Origin: J054 sp963850255
GTDB lineage: Bacteria > Pseudomonadota > Gammaproteobacteria > Steroidobacterales > GCA-2729495
NCBI GenBank assembly: GCA_963850255.1
Contig: CAWKLL010000016.1
Location: forward strand, 1-64,000
Direction: 5' to 3'
Length of the DNA stretch: 64,000 nt
Position 1 is the first letter of the stretch, and each line of letters begins with the position of its first letter. The position numbers and the translations under genes were made by a program. Below are positions 54,597 through 63,453 of the stretch, piece after piece. The notes under the pieces are model-generated. The model saw nothing but the letters and a program-made list of their open reading frames with translations. It did no database searches and was not told the DNA's origin.

Positions 54597-55124
54597 TCAG
54601 TCGCTGCTGCGCACCTCGGTGCGGCAGGTCCAACTGGCAGCTTCGCAACGAATGATCGTGGCTTCGCCGGGTTCCAGGCGTTCATTGTTCGACTGTCGAA
54701 TGACCACGCCGGCGCTTTCCTGGCTCACGGTGATGCGACTGCCGCGCGAAAAATCGCTGCATTCGGCGTCTAGCTGATAGCTCCAGCCGCCGATATTCAG
54801 CGCACGCACGATGGTGTTGCCGTCCTGGCAGGTCTCCAGCGCGCTGGTGACATTCAGGCCGAGGGCCTGGCCACGACCGTCATAAACCGGGCCGAAACTG
54901 CGCGCGCCATCGTAAATGCGCAGAAACAGTGTCGCCGGACCCGGTTCTACGGGTCGCTGGCGCGGTCTGGAGCGAGTGCCTGCAGACCAGCCGTTGCGCT
55001 GTTCCGTCTGGCGATACTCAAGCTTGGCCTGGTCCGGCGACGGTTCTTCGGCGCCGACTCGCGCAGCTGATGCGGCAATGAGCGTTAGCGCGAGCAAGGT
55101 ATACGTGGCAATCGGCTGAAGCAT
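54597..55124 (-). CDS. Secreted protein of unknown function
   Basis: Not recognised. 175 residues with a signal peptide (YTLLALTLIAASAARVGAEE) and a beta-rich mature part with four Cys that may pair (ETCQDGN, DAECSDF, IIRCEAASWTC). It lies between the cytochromes and the alpha/beta hydrolase, on the same strand. Confidence 0.65.
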   Translation of the reverse strand: MLQPIATYTLLALTLIAASAARVGAEEPSPDQAKLEYRQTEQRNGWSAGTRSRPRQRPVEPGPATLFLRIYDGARSFGPVYDGRGQALGLNVTSALETCQDGNTIVRALNIGGWSYQLDAECSDFSRGSRITVSQESAGVVIRQSNNERLEPGEATIIRCEAASWTCRTEVRSSD

Positions 55125-55193
55125 GCATGAACCCTAGCATGCAGGCCCCGCGGCGCCGCTGACCTGGATCACGCTGCGGCGCGGGTAACAGGC

Positions 55194-56163
55194 CTATAAC
55201 CCGGCCGCCTGCCCGGCTTCTTCGGGCAGTTCTCCGGCCAGCCAGGCACGGATATCGCGACCGATTTCTGTGCCCGCTTCCTGGTAGGCCATATGGCCGA
55301 TGCCGGGGTAGATGATCATGCGCAGGGATTCGACGCCGCTGAGCATTTCTTCCAGTTCGTAGGCCTGGCCCTACCTCTGCCTGCGGGTTAGCTTCACCCC
55401 ACAGCAATAGCGTCGGTGCGCGAACCTGTGCGGCGATGCCTTCCAGGTCGCCGGACTTATATTGCGACAGCCGGTCCAGCTGGGCTTCCCGCTGCCCTTC
55501 TCGCAGCCACATGTCATGCCAGCGATCGATCATTTCTTCCGGCACAGCGTCCGGATCACCATAGGCGCTGCGCAGCATGAATTCGGGAAGCTTGCGCGGC
55601 AGGATCACTTCCAGCACGCGGGCCGCGTCGGGCAGGCCGCGTCGCGCCTGGCTACGGCCTTCCAAGGCGCCCGGGCTCAGCAACACCAACTGCTCAATGC
55701 GGTCCGGATGGCGCGCGGCGTAATGGATTGAGACGGTACCGCCGAGTGAAGTCCCGCCAATGCTGAAGCTGTCCAGGCCCAGCGCGTCGACGAACTGTTC
55801 GGTAATTGCGACGGTGCGCGGCAGCGTGTAATCGCCGCTGGGATCCGGCCCGGTGAGGCCGTGGCTGGGCATGTCGAAACGGATAACACGGTGGTCTTCC
55901 AGCAGTTCGGCCGCCACCAGGTTCCAGTCAATCAGGTTTGAAAAGTTGGCGTGAATCAGCACCATCACCGGGCCCTGGCCTTCGTCGCGGTAATGCATGC
56001 GCACGCCGTCGACGTTCAGGAATCGGGAAGAATCCGACAAATAGCGTGCCTCCAGTTCGGCGGCGGGTATATCCCGATACATCCACGCTGCGATCAACAC
56101 GCCGATGGCATTGAAGGCGAGTACGCCGAGCAGGCCGATGCCGAGAAACTTTAGTATTTTCAT
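55194..56163 (-). pseudogene. Membrane-anchored alpha/beta hydrolase, one frameshift
   Basis: Seen: an N-terminal membrane helix (MKILKFLGIGLLGVLAFNAI), then HYRDEGQGPVMVLIHANFSN, RFDMPSHGLTGPDPSGDYTL, the nucleophile GGTSLGGTVSIHYAARHPDR, the acid region LLLWGEANPQAEV, and, after a frame change near 55372, YPGIGHMAYQEAG with the catalytic His. About 322 residues. The indel separates the acid and His parts of the catalytic triad, so the gene would be inactive if real. The fit of the second frame up to a stop at 55194 suggests an error. Substrate unknown. Confidence 0.85.
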
Positions 56164-56275
56164 AGATTTGCCCCTTGGCCGCATGGTGGTCGCAGCGGGC
56201 TGCGATTAGGCTCCCGAACGCATCCGTTGGCGATCCATTACCGAAATATAGACTACTCTCGGGAGCTTGGGGCTT

Positions 56276-57598
56276 ATGCAGACGATCAAGAATATCTTGG
56301 CGCGACTTCGCCGCGGACCGATTCTGGTCCTGGTGGGCGCCCTCGTGGTGTTCGCTCTGCTGATCAGTTCGCGCCCGGAACGGCAGCCTTTGCAGTTGCC
56401 CGAGAAGTCCTGGAGCGTGGCGGTGGTGCCGGCGCGGGTGACCGATCTGCGACCCAACCTGGAGCTGTATGCCAAGGTGGAATCGCCGCAGGATGCCACG
56501 CTCAGTGCCGCCGTTGAAGCCGACGTGCTGCAGGTACTGGTGCAGGACGGTGACTCGGTGGAAGTCGGCACACCGTTGATCCTGCTCGACGATCAGGATT
56601 CGAAACTGGAACTGCTGCAGCGTGATGCTGATGTGCAGGAAATTCGCGCTGACATTAATCTTGAGCGTCAGCGGCTGCTGCGCAACAGGCAGGCCCTTGA
56701 ACGCGAGCAGGAACTGCTGGAGCTGACCGAGAGCAACGCAGAACGGGTGCAGTCGCTTTATCGCGACAAACTGCTTTCCCAGGCCAACGTTGATGACTCC
56801 ACGGAAGAGCTCAAGCGTCAGCAGCTGGCGTTCACTTCGCGTCAATTATCCATTGAAGAAAGCGAGATCAAGGTTAAAAAACTGCAGGCTCAATTGCGTC
56901 GGGCCCAGGCTCTGCGTGACCGGGCCGGGCTGACGGCCGATCGAACGCGTGTGCTCGCGCCTTTTCCCGGGGCTGTTTCGAATGTTCAGGTTTCGGTGGG
57001 CGACCGGGTGCGAGTTGGCGACGAACTGCTGCGCATTCACAATCCGCAAGCTATTGAGCTGCGCACCCAGGTGCCGACCCGCTTTGCCGCACGCATTCGC
57101 GATGCGCTGACCCTCTCGGTAGATATGGATGCCATGGTGAGTGTTGCCGGCCTTGACTATGCGGCGCGCCTGGAACGGCTGTCATCGTCGACCCGTCAGG
57201 GTTCGGGTAGCGTGGATGCTTACCTGAGTTTCGAACAACTACCGCCGGAAACGCAGCTGGGTGCCACGCTGCGCGTGTTGCTATCTCTGCCAGCCGAGCC
57301 GGGCTCGGTGGCTTTGCCGGCCGAGGCCGTTTACGGGCGCAATCGCATTTACCTGGCCGCTGACGGACGCATGCTGGCGCTGGATGTGGAGCGTTTGGGT
57401 GAAAGACGGCTGGCCGATGGCCGCAGCGAAGTCATTATTCGTAGCCCGGAACTCGACAGCGACGATCAGATTATTACCACTAAAATTTCCAATGCCGCCG
57501 ACGGCCTGTTGGTGAGTATTCGCGAGCCGGGACTGGCTGGGGGCGATGCACCGCTGGCTGCGGCCGGCAAAGATAAGCCCGCAACGGGGAGACCCTGA
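56276..57598 (+). CDS. RND efflux adaptor (membrane fusion protein)
   Basis: Seen: N-terminal anchor helix (GPILVLVGALVVFALLISS), barrel-sandwich halves (LYAKVESPQDATLSAAVEAD, VLVQDGDSVEVGTPLILLDD), an alpha-helical hairpin of coiled coil (about 120-220), RVLAPFPGAVSNVQVSVGDR and a C-terminal barrel. 440 residues. ATG at 56276 with GGGAG ten bases upstream. Pairs with the RND pump that starts three bases after its stop. No outer-membrane channel gene is present, as in many adaptor-pump pairs that borrow TolC. Confidence 0.9.
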   Translation: MQTIKNILARLRRGPILVLVGALVVFALLISSRPERQPLQLPEKSWSVAVVPARVTDLRPNLELYAKVESPQDATLSAAVEADVLQVLVQDGDSVEVGTPLILLDDQDSKLELLQRDADVQEIRADINLERQRLLRNRQALEREQELLELTESNAERVQSLYRDKLLSQANVDDSTEELKRQQLAFTSRQLSIEESEIKVKKLQAQLRRAQALRDRAGLTADRTRVLAPFPGAVSNVQVSVGDRVRVGDELLRIHNPQAIELRTQVPTRFAARIRDALTLSVDMDAMVSVAGLDYAARLERLSSSTRQGSGSVDAYLSFEQLPPETQLGATLRVLLSLPAEPGSVALPAEAVYGRNRIYLAADGRMLALDVERLGERRLADGRSEVIIRSPELDSDDQIITTKISNAADGLLVSIREPGLAGGDAPLAAAGKDKPATGRP

Positions 57599-57601
57599 GT
57601 C

Positions 57602-60600
57602 ATGCGTCCGGCAATCATCAGCAGTTTTGTTCGCCACCCGGTAGCGCCAAACCTGGCCATGGCGGTGATGATTCTGGCCGGTGTCTGGGCGCTGGGCCAG
57701 TTAACCCGACAGATTCTGCCGGCCTTCGAACTGAGCATCGTCAGTGTCGAAGTACTGTGGCCGGGTGCGTCTGCGGAGGATGTGCAGGCGGCGGTAACCC
57801 AGCCGCTGGAGGATCAGCTGCGCAGTCTTGACCAGCTGGAAAAAATTCGTTCTACCTCGCGCGAAGGACAGAGTTCGCTGGTGCTGGAATACGACGAGGG
57901 CGTTGACCTGGGTCGTATGGTCGAGCAGGTCAAGGAGCGGGTAGCGCAGGTACGTAACTTGCCCGAAACCGCGGAAACGCCGGTAGTCACGCTGGTTGCG
58001 CGTAACGAACTGGTGGCCCGACTGGTGGTAACCGGTCCGGAACTCAATGCGTTGCGACCACTGGTACGCAGTTTCGAACGCGATTTGCGCGGGCTGGGCC
58101 TGGCGCGCATCGATGTGGAGGGTTTGCCGGCCCAGGAGATTGCCATCCAGGTGGATGGCACGCAGCTCAGCGAACTGCAATTGTCGCTGCAGGAAATCAG
58201 CCAGCGAGTACGCGGCGCCAGCAGCGACGTGCCGGCCGGGTCTGTGGGCCGCGCCGAATCTGCCCGTCAGTTGCGCAGCATGGATCAGGCGCGCAACGTG
58301 CGCGACTTTCAGGCGCTGCCCGTGGCCGCTGATGAGGACGGCCGATTGCTGGCCCTGGGCGATATCTCCGACGTTACCTTGCGTGCGCGCGCCGACGAGC
58401 CGCTGCTGTTTGTGAATGGCCGTCCGGCGGTGGAAGTTGCCGTGCAACGCGCCGAAACTCAGGATGCCATTGACGTCGCCCAGGTGCTGATCGCCTGGGT
58501 CGAGCGCACGCGTCCTGTCCTGCCTTCCAACGTAGACATGTATGTCTATGACGAGCCGTGGCGCCTGGTCGATCAACGCATCGACCTGATGCTCGAGAAC
58601 GCGCTTGGCGGCCTGTTACTGGTGGTCATTGCCTTGTTTATCTTTCTCAATGCGCGGGTCGCGTTTTGGGTGGCCGTGGGTATTCCGGTGGCGGTGATGG
58701 CCGGGCTGATGGCGCTTTACCTGTTCGGCGGCAGCCTCAACATGATCAGCCTGTTCGCCATGGTGATGGCCCTGGGTATCGTGGTGGATGACGCCATCGT
58801 GGTGGGTGAAGATGCCGTCACCCGCTATCAGGCCGGGGCCAAGCCGCTGGAGGCGGCCGAGCAAGCCGCCTATCGCATGTTCGCGCCGGTGATGGCGGCC
58901 TCACTAACCACCGTGGCCGCCTTCGTACCGCTGATGACCATCGGTGGACCCGGCGGCAATATCCTGTTCGCTATCCCGCTGATCATGATCTGCGTGGTAA
59001 TCGCCTCGTTGGTGGAATGCTTCCTGGTCCTGCCCGGGCATTTGCGCCACTCGCTGGAAGCTCAGTCGCGCAAGCCACCCGCGCGAATGCGCCTGCGTTT
59101 TGAGAGCGCGTTTGAGAATTTTCGCTGCGGTAAATTTCGTGCCGCGGTGGTCAGCGCCGTTGAAAATCGCAACACCACACTGTCGCTGGCCATAGGCAGC
59201 CTGATCGTGACGGTGGGTCTGATTGCCGGTGGCCGGCTCGAGTTCACCCTGTTCCCGCAACCCGACAACAGCAAGCTGCAGACCATTATTCGGTTTAGTG
59301 CGGGTACACCGGGCGATACGGTAGAGGCTTTCGTCAACCAGGCGCGCGCTGCCCTTCGCCAGGTCGAAGCTGACGCGGGACAGAAACTGGTGGAGCTGGA
59401 GGTTTCCAAGCTGGGACTGGATCCGCGTGGCACGCGCTCCAGCAACGTTGCCACCATGATCGTTCAGCTGGTTCCGGATACTGAGCGCGAGCTCAGCAAT
59501 GCCGAGCTGATTCGCAACTGGCGTCGGCTGGTGCCGTCTATGCCGGGCCTGGAAAGCTTTTTTATTCTCAATACCAGTGGCGGGCCGCACGGCAATGATA
59601 TTGAGCTGGACCTCGCTGGCACGGATCCCGAAGCGCTCAAGGCTGCTGCAGTGGACATTATTCAGGCATTGAACGGGATTGCCGGGGTCAGTGGCGTGCG
59701 TGACGACATGGCCTGGGGCAAGGAACAGCTTATTTTTGAACTCTCGCCCACGGGTGAAGCCGTTGGCCTGACCGGCGAGTTGCTGGGCGGCCAATTACGC
59801 GCCGCCTTTGCCGGCGATCTGGTACAGATATTCCAGAGTGAGGGGGAGGAAATAGAGGTACGTGTTTTTGTCAGCGACAGCGAACGTGATTCCATCAGTG
59901 TCCTGGAAACCCTGCCGGTGGTTTTGCCATCGGGAGAAACGGCTTCGCTGAGCGATGTCGCCAATCTCAGCTATCAACGCGGCTTCGAATCACTGAAACG
60001 TGCCGGTGGCGACCTGGCAGTGCAGATCACCGGTGACGTCGATGAGAAGCTGAACAACAATAATGCCGTGCGCGCGATTCTCAACGCCGAAGTACTGCCG
60101 CAGATTACTCAAAGACCGGGCGTTACTTATGCGCGCTTCGGCGGTGATGCCGAGAGCCAGGGGCAAACCCTGGGCGATGTCGGTACCGCCCTGCCGCTGG
60201 CTTTGCTGATGATCTTTATTATTCTGGCCTGGGTGTTCGAGTCTTACCTGTGGCCGCTGGCGGTATTGTCGGTGGTGCCCTTTGGTATCGTCGGCGCCAT
60301 GTTTGGTCACTGGATCCTGTCTGTAGACGTGACCCTGATGTCGATTTTTGGCCTGTTTGGTCTGATCGGTATCGTGATTAATGATTCCATCATCCTGGTC
60401 AGTGTTTTCCGCGAGCTGGTCGCCCAGGGCATGGATGAAAAACTTGCGGCTTCCGAGGCCGCGGTGCGGCGCATGCGTGCTGTGATGCTGACGTCCGTCA
60501 CCACCGTCTTCGGCCTGATGCCGGTGCTGCTGGAGACGGATCTGCAGGCACAGTTCCTGCGGCCGCTGGTGGTCTCGCTGGCCTTCGGCCTGATGTTTGC

Positions 60601-60718
60601 CACCTTCATCGTTTTGTTCCTGTTGCCGGCAATACTGGCCAGCCTGCATTCCCAGCGTGGTCGCTTGCGGGGCCTGCAGCGCATATTCATTAATCCGCCC
60701 GTCAGCGTCGAGCGCTAG
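57602..60718 (+). CDS. RND-family efflux pump (AcrB-like permease)
   Basis: A proton-driven inner-membrane pump of the HAE1-like RND family. Seen: 1038 residues, the typical length; twelve transmembrane segments in two halves; IVSVEVLWPGASAEDVQAAV in the porter domain; VMALGIVVDDAIVVGEDAVT with the central Asp pair for proton relay in helix 4; and IFGLFGLIGIVINDSIILVS in the second half. Full length and in frame. Substrates cannot be read; this subgroup often handles diverse organic compounds. Confidence 0.95.
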   Translation: MRPAIISSFVRHPVAPNLAMAVMILAGVWALGQLTRQILPAFELSIVSVEVLWPGASAEDVQAAVTQPLEDQLRSLDQLEKIRSTSREGQSSLVLEYDEGVDLGRMVEQVKERVAQVRNLPETAETPVVTLVARNELVARLVVTGPELNALRPLVRSFERDLRGLGLARIDVEGLPAQEIAIQVDGTQLSELQLSLQEISQRVRGASSDVPAGSVGRAESARQLRSMDQARNVRDFQALPVAADEDGRLLALGDISDVTLRARADEPLLFVNGRPAVEVAVQRAETQDAIDVAQVLIAWVERTRPVLPSNVDMYVYDEPWRLVDQRIDLMLENALGGLLLVVIALFIFLNARVAFWVAVGIPVAVMAGLMALYLFGGSLNMISLFAMVMALGIVVDDAIVVGEDAVTRYQAGAKPLEAAEQAAYRMFAPVMAASLTTVAAFVPLMTIGGPGGNILFAIPLIMICVVIASLVECFLVLPGHLRHSLEAQSRKPPARMRLRFESAFENFRCGKFRAAVVSAVENRNTTLSLAIGSLIVTVGLIAGGRLEFTLFPQPDNSKLQTIIRFSAGTPGDTVEAFVNQARAALRQVEADAGQKLVELEVSKLGLDPRGTRSSNVATMIVQLVPDTERELSNAELIRNWRRLVPSMPGLESFFILNTSGGPHGNDIELDLAGTDPEALKAAAVDIIQALNGIAGVSGVRDDMAWGKEQLIFELSPTGEAVGLTGELLGGQLRAAFAGDLVQIFQSEGEEIEVRVFVSDSERDSISVLETLPVVLPSGETASLSDVANLSYQRGFESLKRAGGDLAVQITGDVDEKLNNNNAVRAILNAEVLPQITQRPGVTYARFGGDAESQGQTLGDVGTALPLALLMIFIILAWVFESYLWPLAVLSVVPFGIVGAMFGHWILSVDVTLMSIFGLFGLIGIVINDSIILVSVFRELVAQGMDEKLAASEAAVRRMRAVMLTSVTTVFGLMPVLLETDLQAQFLRPLVVSLAFGLMFATFIVLFLLPAILASLHSQRGRLRGLQRIFINPPVSVER

Positions 60719-60771
60719 GCAGCCGTCAGGCAGCAGCGTTATGCTGGCCAGCCGCCGTGAAGGAGGCTGGT

Positions 60772-61500
60772 ATGAACGATCCCGAGCTGCAAAAACCCAA
60801 GCCTTATATGGCAGGCATGATTCCGACGCTTAACCAGCGCGGATTCATGTCGGAAACGCTGGATCGTTTTTCCATGGCCTTCATTGAATATGCCGCTATC
60901 TGCGGCTACGAAGCGCTCGACATTGGCTGTGCCTATGGCGTCGCCACGCGCGAGGTATTGGTGCGCGGCGGGCATGTTCTGGCCTGCGATATGGAGCCCG
61001 GGCACCTGGAGATTCTGCGCCGGGAAATGCCTGGCGAATACCAGGCGCGTTTGCGCACCCAGGCTGGTTTGTTGCCCGAGGTGGACTTTCCCGACCAGGC
61101 CTTCGGCGCCATCCTGTGTTCGCGCGTCGTGCATTTTTTGCGCGGCGAAGAGCTGCGCCTGAGCCTTACAAAAATGCATGCCTGGCTGCGACCCGGTGGT
61201 CGGGTTTTCATCATCGCGGATACGCCCTACACAGGCTTCTGGTCATCCATCGCTGCACAATACGAGCAACGCAAGGCCGATGGCGAAGAATGGCCGGCGT
61301 TCATCGACGACGTGGCACCGTTGCTTAACATGCAGCGTGTGCCCGACGGAATGCTGGAGTATCTCAATCCGCTGGATCCGGATATTTTGCGCCGCGAGGC
61401 CGAAAAGGCCGGTCTGCAGGTGGAGGAGGCGGCTTTCACCGGCCGCGGCGGCGATCCGGAGGGCAATCAGCACGCCGGTTTGATCGCCTTGCGTCCCTGA
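60772..61500 (+). CDS. Class I SAM-dependent methyltransferase
   Basis: Seen: the SAM-binding motif ALDIGCAYGVATREVLVRGG with acidic loop VLACDMEPGHLEIL, then GAILCSRVVHFLRGEELRLS and LRPGGRVFIIADTPYTGFWS. 242 residues from ATG at 60772, selected for AAGGAGG five bases upstream. Cytoplasmic; target unknown. It is placed between the RND pump and an ABC operon, on the same strand. Confidence 0.9.
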   Translation: MNDPELQKPKPYMAGMIPTLNQRGFMSETLDRFSMAFIEYAAICGYEALDIGCAYGVATREVLVRGGHVLACDMEPGHLEILRREMPGEYQARLRTQAGLLPEVDFPDQAFGAILCSRVVHFLRGEELRLSLTKMHAWLRPGGRVFIIADTPYTGFWSSIAAQYEQRKADGEEWPAFIDDVAPLLNMQRVPDGMLEYLNPLDPDILRREAEKAGLQVEEAAFTGRGGDPEGNQHAGLIALRP

Positions 61501-61527
61501 GGCTCGAGCCGGCGCAATAGCAACTTA

Positions 61528-61578
61528 TTGACAGCTTGTCGCCAAGCAGGCAGTGTTGTCGACACATTGTCGTCAAAT
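61528..61578 (+). promoter_or_regulatory. Promoter/operator region of the ABC-TetR operon
   Basis: TTGACA at 61528-61533 is a consensus -35 element. Downstream come repeats of TTGTCG (in CTTGTCGCC, GTTGTCGAC, ATTGTCGTC) with the palindrome TGTCGACA at 61557-61564. This is the right place for an operator of the TetR protein encoded at the end of the operon. The -10 is not clear. Confidence 0.5.
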
Positions 61579-61588
61579 GAGTCCTGAC

Positions 61589-62734
61589 ATGTTTATTGCC
61601 TTCCGCGACCTGGTTTTTGCCAAGGGACGCTTCGCCCTGATGGCGATTGTCATTGCGCTTATTGCCCTGCTGATGACTTCGCTCAGTGGCATCGCCGGCG
61701 GCCTGATCAAGAACAACATCTCCGGACTCATGCAGCTGGACGTGACGCATATCGCCTTCGAGTGGGACGACAAGCCGACCTATCGCAACACCATGATCGA
61801 ACGCGCCCAGTGGGAAGACTGGGCGGCCAGGCCCGAGGTCAAAAAGCTCGAGCCCATGGGCCATACGATTTTTACCGCGCGCAACCAGAACAATGATCCG
61901 CTGGAACTGGTGCTCTGGGGCCTGACACCCGGTTCGCTGATCGAGCCGACGGTCAGTGAGGGCCAGCAACTGGGCGATAGCGAAGCGGGTGTGATTGTTT
62001 CGCGCCTGCTGGTCGATCGCGACGGCGTGCGCATTGGTGACCGGATAACGCTGGATCGCGTGCTTACCGAAGTCGAGGTCATTGGTATTACCGATGAACT
62101 CAATATCGGCCATGTGCCGATTGTTTATGCGCCGTTACGCAAATGGCAGGAAGCCACCTACGGGCCGCCCGGTGGGGCACCGCCGGGTGAGCAGTTGCCC
62201 GACATCGTGTTTGATTTTGTCAGCATCCTCGCCATGCAGCTGGCCGACGGCGTGCCGACCGAGCGTATTGCCGAGCTCGACGATGAGATTGGCACCAGCA
62301 CGCTGAACCGCAATCGCTTTTATGCCGCGTCCACGGGTTACATCGAGGAAGTCCGCACGGTGCAAATCATCCAGATTTTTTTGTTCCTGATTTCCGCCGT
62401 AGTTATCGGCGCCTTCTTTAGTATCTGGACCATTCAACGCACTCGCGAAATTGGCCTGGTTAAGGCGCTGGGTGCGTCTAACGGTTACCTGCTGCGGGAC
62501 GCGCTGGGCCAGGCCAGCATCATCTTGCTGATCGGCATTGCCGTGGGTCTCGGCGCGGGCCTGTTGCTCGGCCAGTACATCATGGCGAATACCGCGTTGC
62601 CGTATATGCTGGCGCCGGATGAAATAGGCCAGGCCATGTTGTTGTTGCTGATAGCCGGCCTGCTCGGCGGTGCGCTGTCCGTCCGGCGCATCACCGCGGT
62701 CGACCCGATTATCGCCCTGGGACAGGAACAATGA
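61589..62734 (+). CDS. FtsX-type ABC permease (DevC-like)
   Basis: Seen: N-terminal helix MFIAFRDLVFAKGRFALMAI, a periplasmic domain, then three C-terminal helices (IIQIFLFLISAVVIGAFFSI, RTREIGLVKALGASNGYLLR, AGLLLGQYIMANTALPYM) and the end RRITAVDPIIALGQEQ. About 381 residues. The ATG at 61577 is an alternative start; 61589 fits the family N-terminus better. ATGA overlap with the ATPase. No adaptor protein is visible, unlike in DevBCA. Confidence 0.85.
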   Translation: MFIAFRDLVFAKGRFALMAIVIALIALLMTSLSGIAGGLIKNNISGLMQLDVTHIAFEWDDKPTYRNTMIERAQWEDWAARPEVKKLEPMGHTIFTARNQNNDPLELVLWGLTPGSLIEPTVSEGQQLGDSEAGVIVSRLLVDRDGVRIGDRITLDRVLTEVEVIGITDELNIGHVPIVYAPLRKWQEATYGPPGGAPPGEQLPDIVFDFVSILAMQLADGVPTERIAELDDEIGTSTLNRNRFYAASTGYIEEVRTVQIIQIFLFLISAVVIGAFFSIWTIQRTREIGLVKALGASNGYLLRDALGQASIILLIGIAVGLGAGLLLGQYIMANTALPYMLAPDEIGQAMLLLLIAGLLGGALSVRRITAVDPIIALGQEQ

Positions 62735-63453
62735 GCCTGCGTGCCGAGAACGTGTCGCTGCTGCTGGGCGACGGTGACACCCAGGTGCGCGCGCTGGATG
62801 ATGTCAGTGTGGCCGTGGCTGCCGGTGAACTGACCATGGTGCTGGGACCGTCCGGCGCCGGAAAATCCAGTTTGCTGGCGGTCTGCGGTGGCTTGCGCAC
62901 GCCCAGCAGCGGGCGCATCTGGATCGGCGACGAGGAGATTACCGCACTCAAGCCGGCACGCCTGGCCGAGCTGCGTCGACAGCAGATTGGCTTTGTGTTT
63001 CAGCAGTCCAACCTGTTGCCGTCGCTAACGGCGCTGGACCAGTTGCTGCTGCTGGTGCACCTGTCCGGTCGCCGGCCCTCCGCTAAAGATCGCAAGCGCG
63101 CGGAGCAACTCCTGGAAGAGGTGGGTATGGCGGAAAAACTTCATCGCCGCTCCGGCCAGTTGTCCGGCGGTGAACGTCAGCGCGTGGGCATTGCCCGCGC
63201 TTTCATGAGTGACCCGGCGGTATTGCTGGTGGACGAACCGACCTCCATGCTTGATCGTCAGCGTGGCCATCAAATCGCAGAGTTGCTGCAGCGTGCCTGT
63301 CATGAGCATCAGGTGGCCGCAATGATGGTGACCCATGACCGCGGCGTGCTGGATACCGTCGATCGGGTGGTGGAAATACTTGACGGTCGTTTGACCCAAA
63401 CTACGGTGGCGCAAGTTAACGCAGACGAGGCGACAGCCGATGCCGCGCATTGA
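62731..63453 (+). CDS. ABC transporter ATPase (DevA/LolD-like)
   Basis: Seen: Walker A GPSGAGKSSLLAVCG, Q-loop GFVFQQSNLLPSL, signature LSGGERQRVGIARAFMSDPA, Walker B VLLVDEPTSMLDRQ and H-loop MVTHDRGVL. 240 residues. Pairs with the permease just upstream; overlaps the following TetR gene by 14 bases. Confidence 0.95.
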   Translation: MSLRAENVSLLLGDGDTQVRALDDVSVAVAAGELTMVLGPSGAGKSSLLAVCGGLRTPSSGRIWIGDEEITALKPARLAELRRQQIGFVFQQSNLLPSLTALDQLLLLVHLSGRRPSAKDRKRAEQLLEEVGMAEKLHRRSGQLSGGERQRVGIARAFMSDPAVLLVDEPTSMLDRQRGHQIAELLQRACHEHQVAAMMVTHDRGVLDTVDRVVEILDGRLTQTTVAQVNADEATADAAH

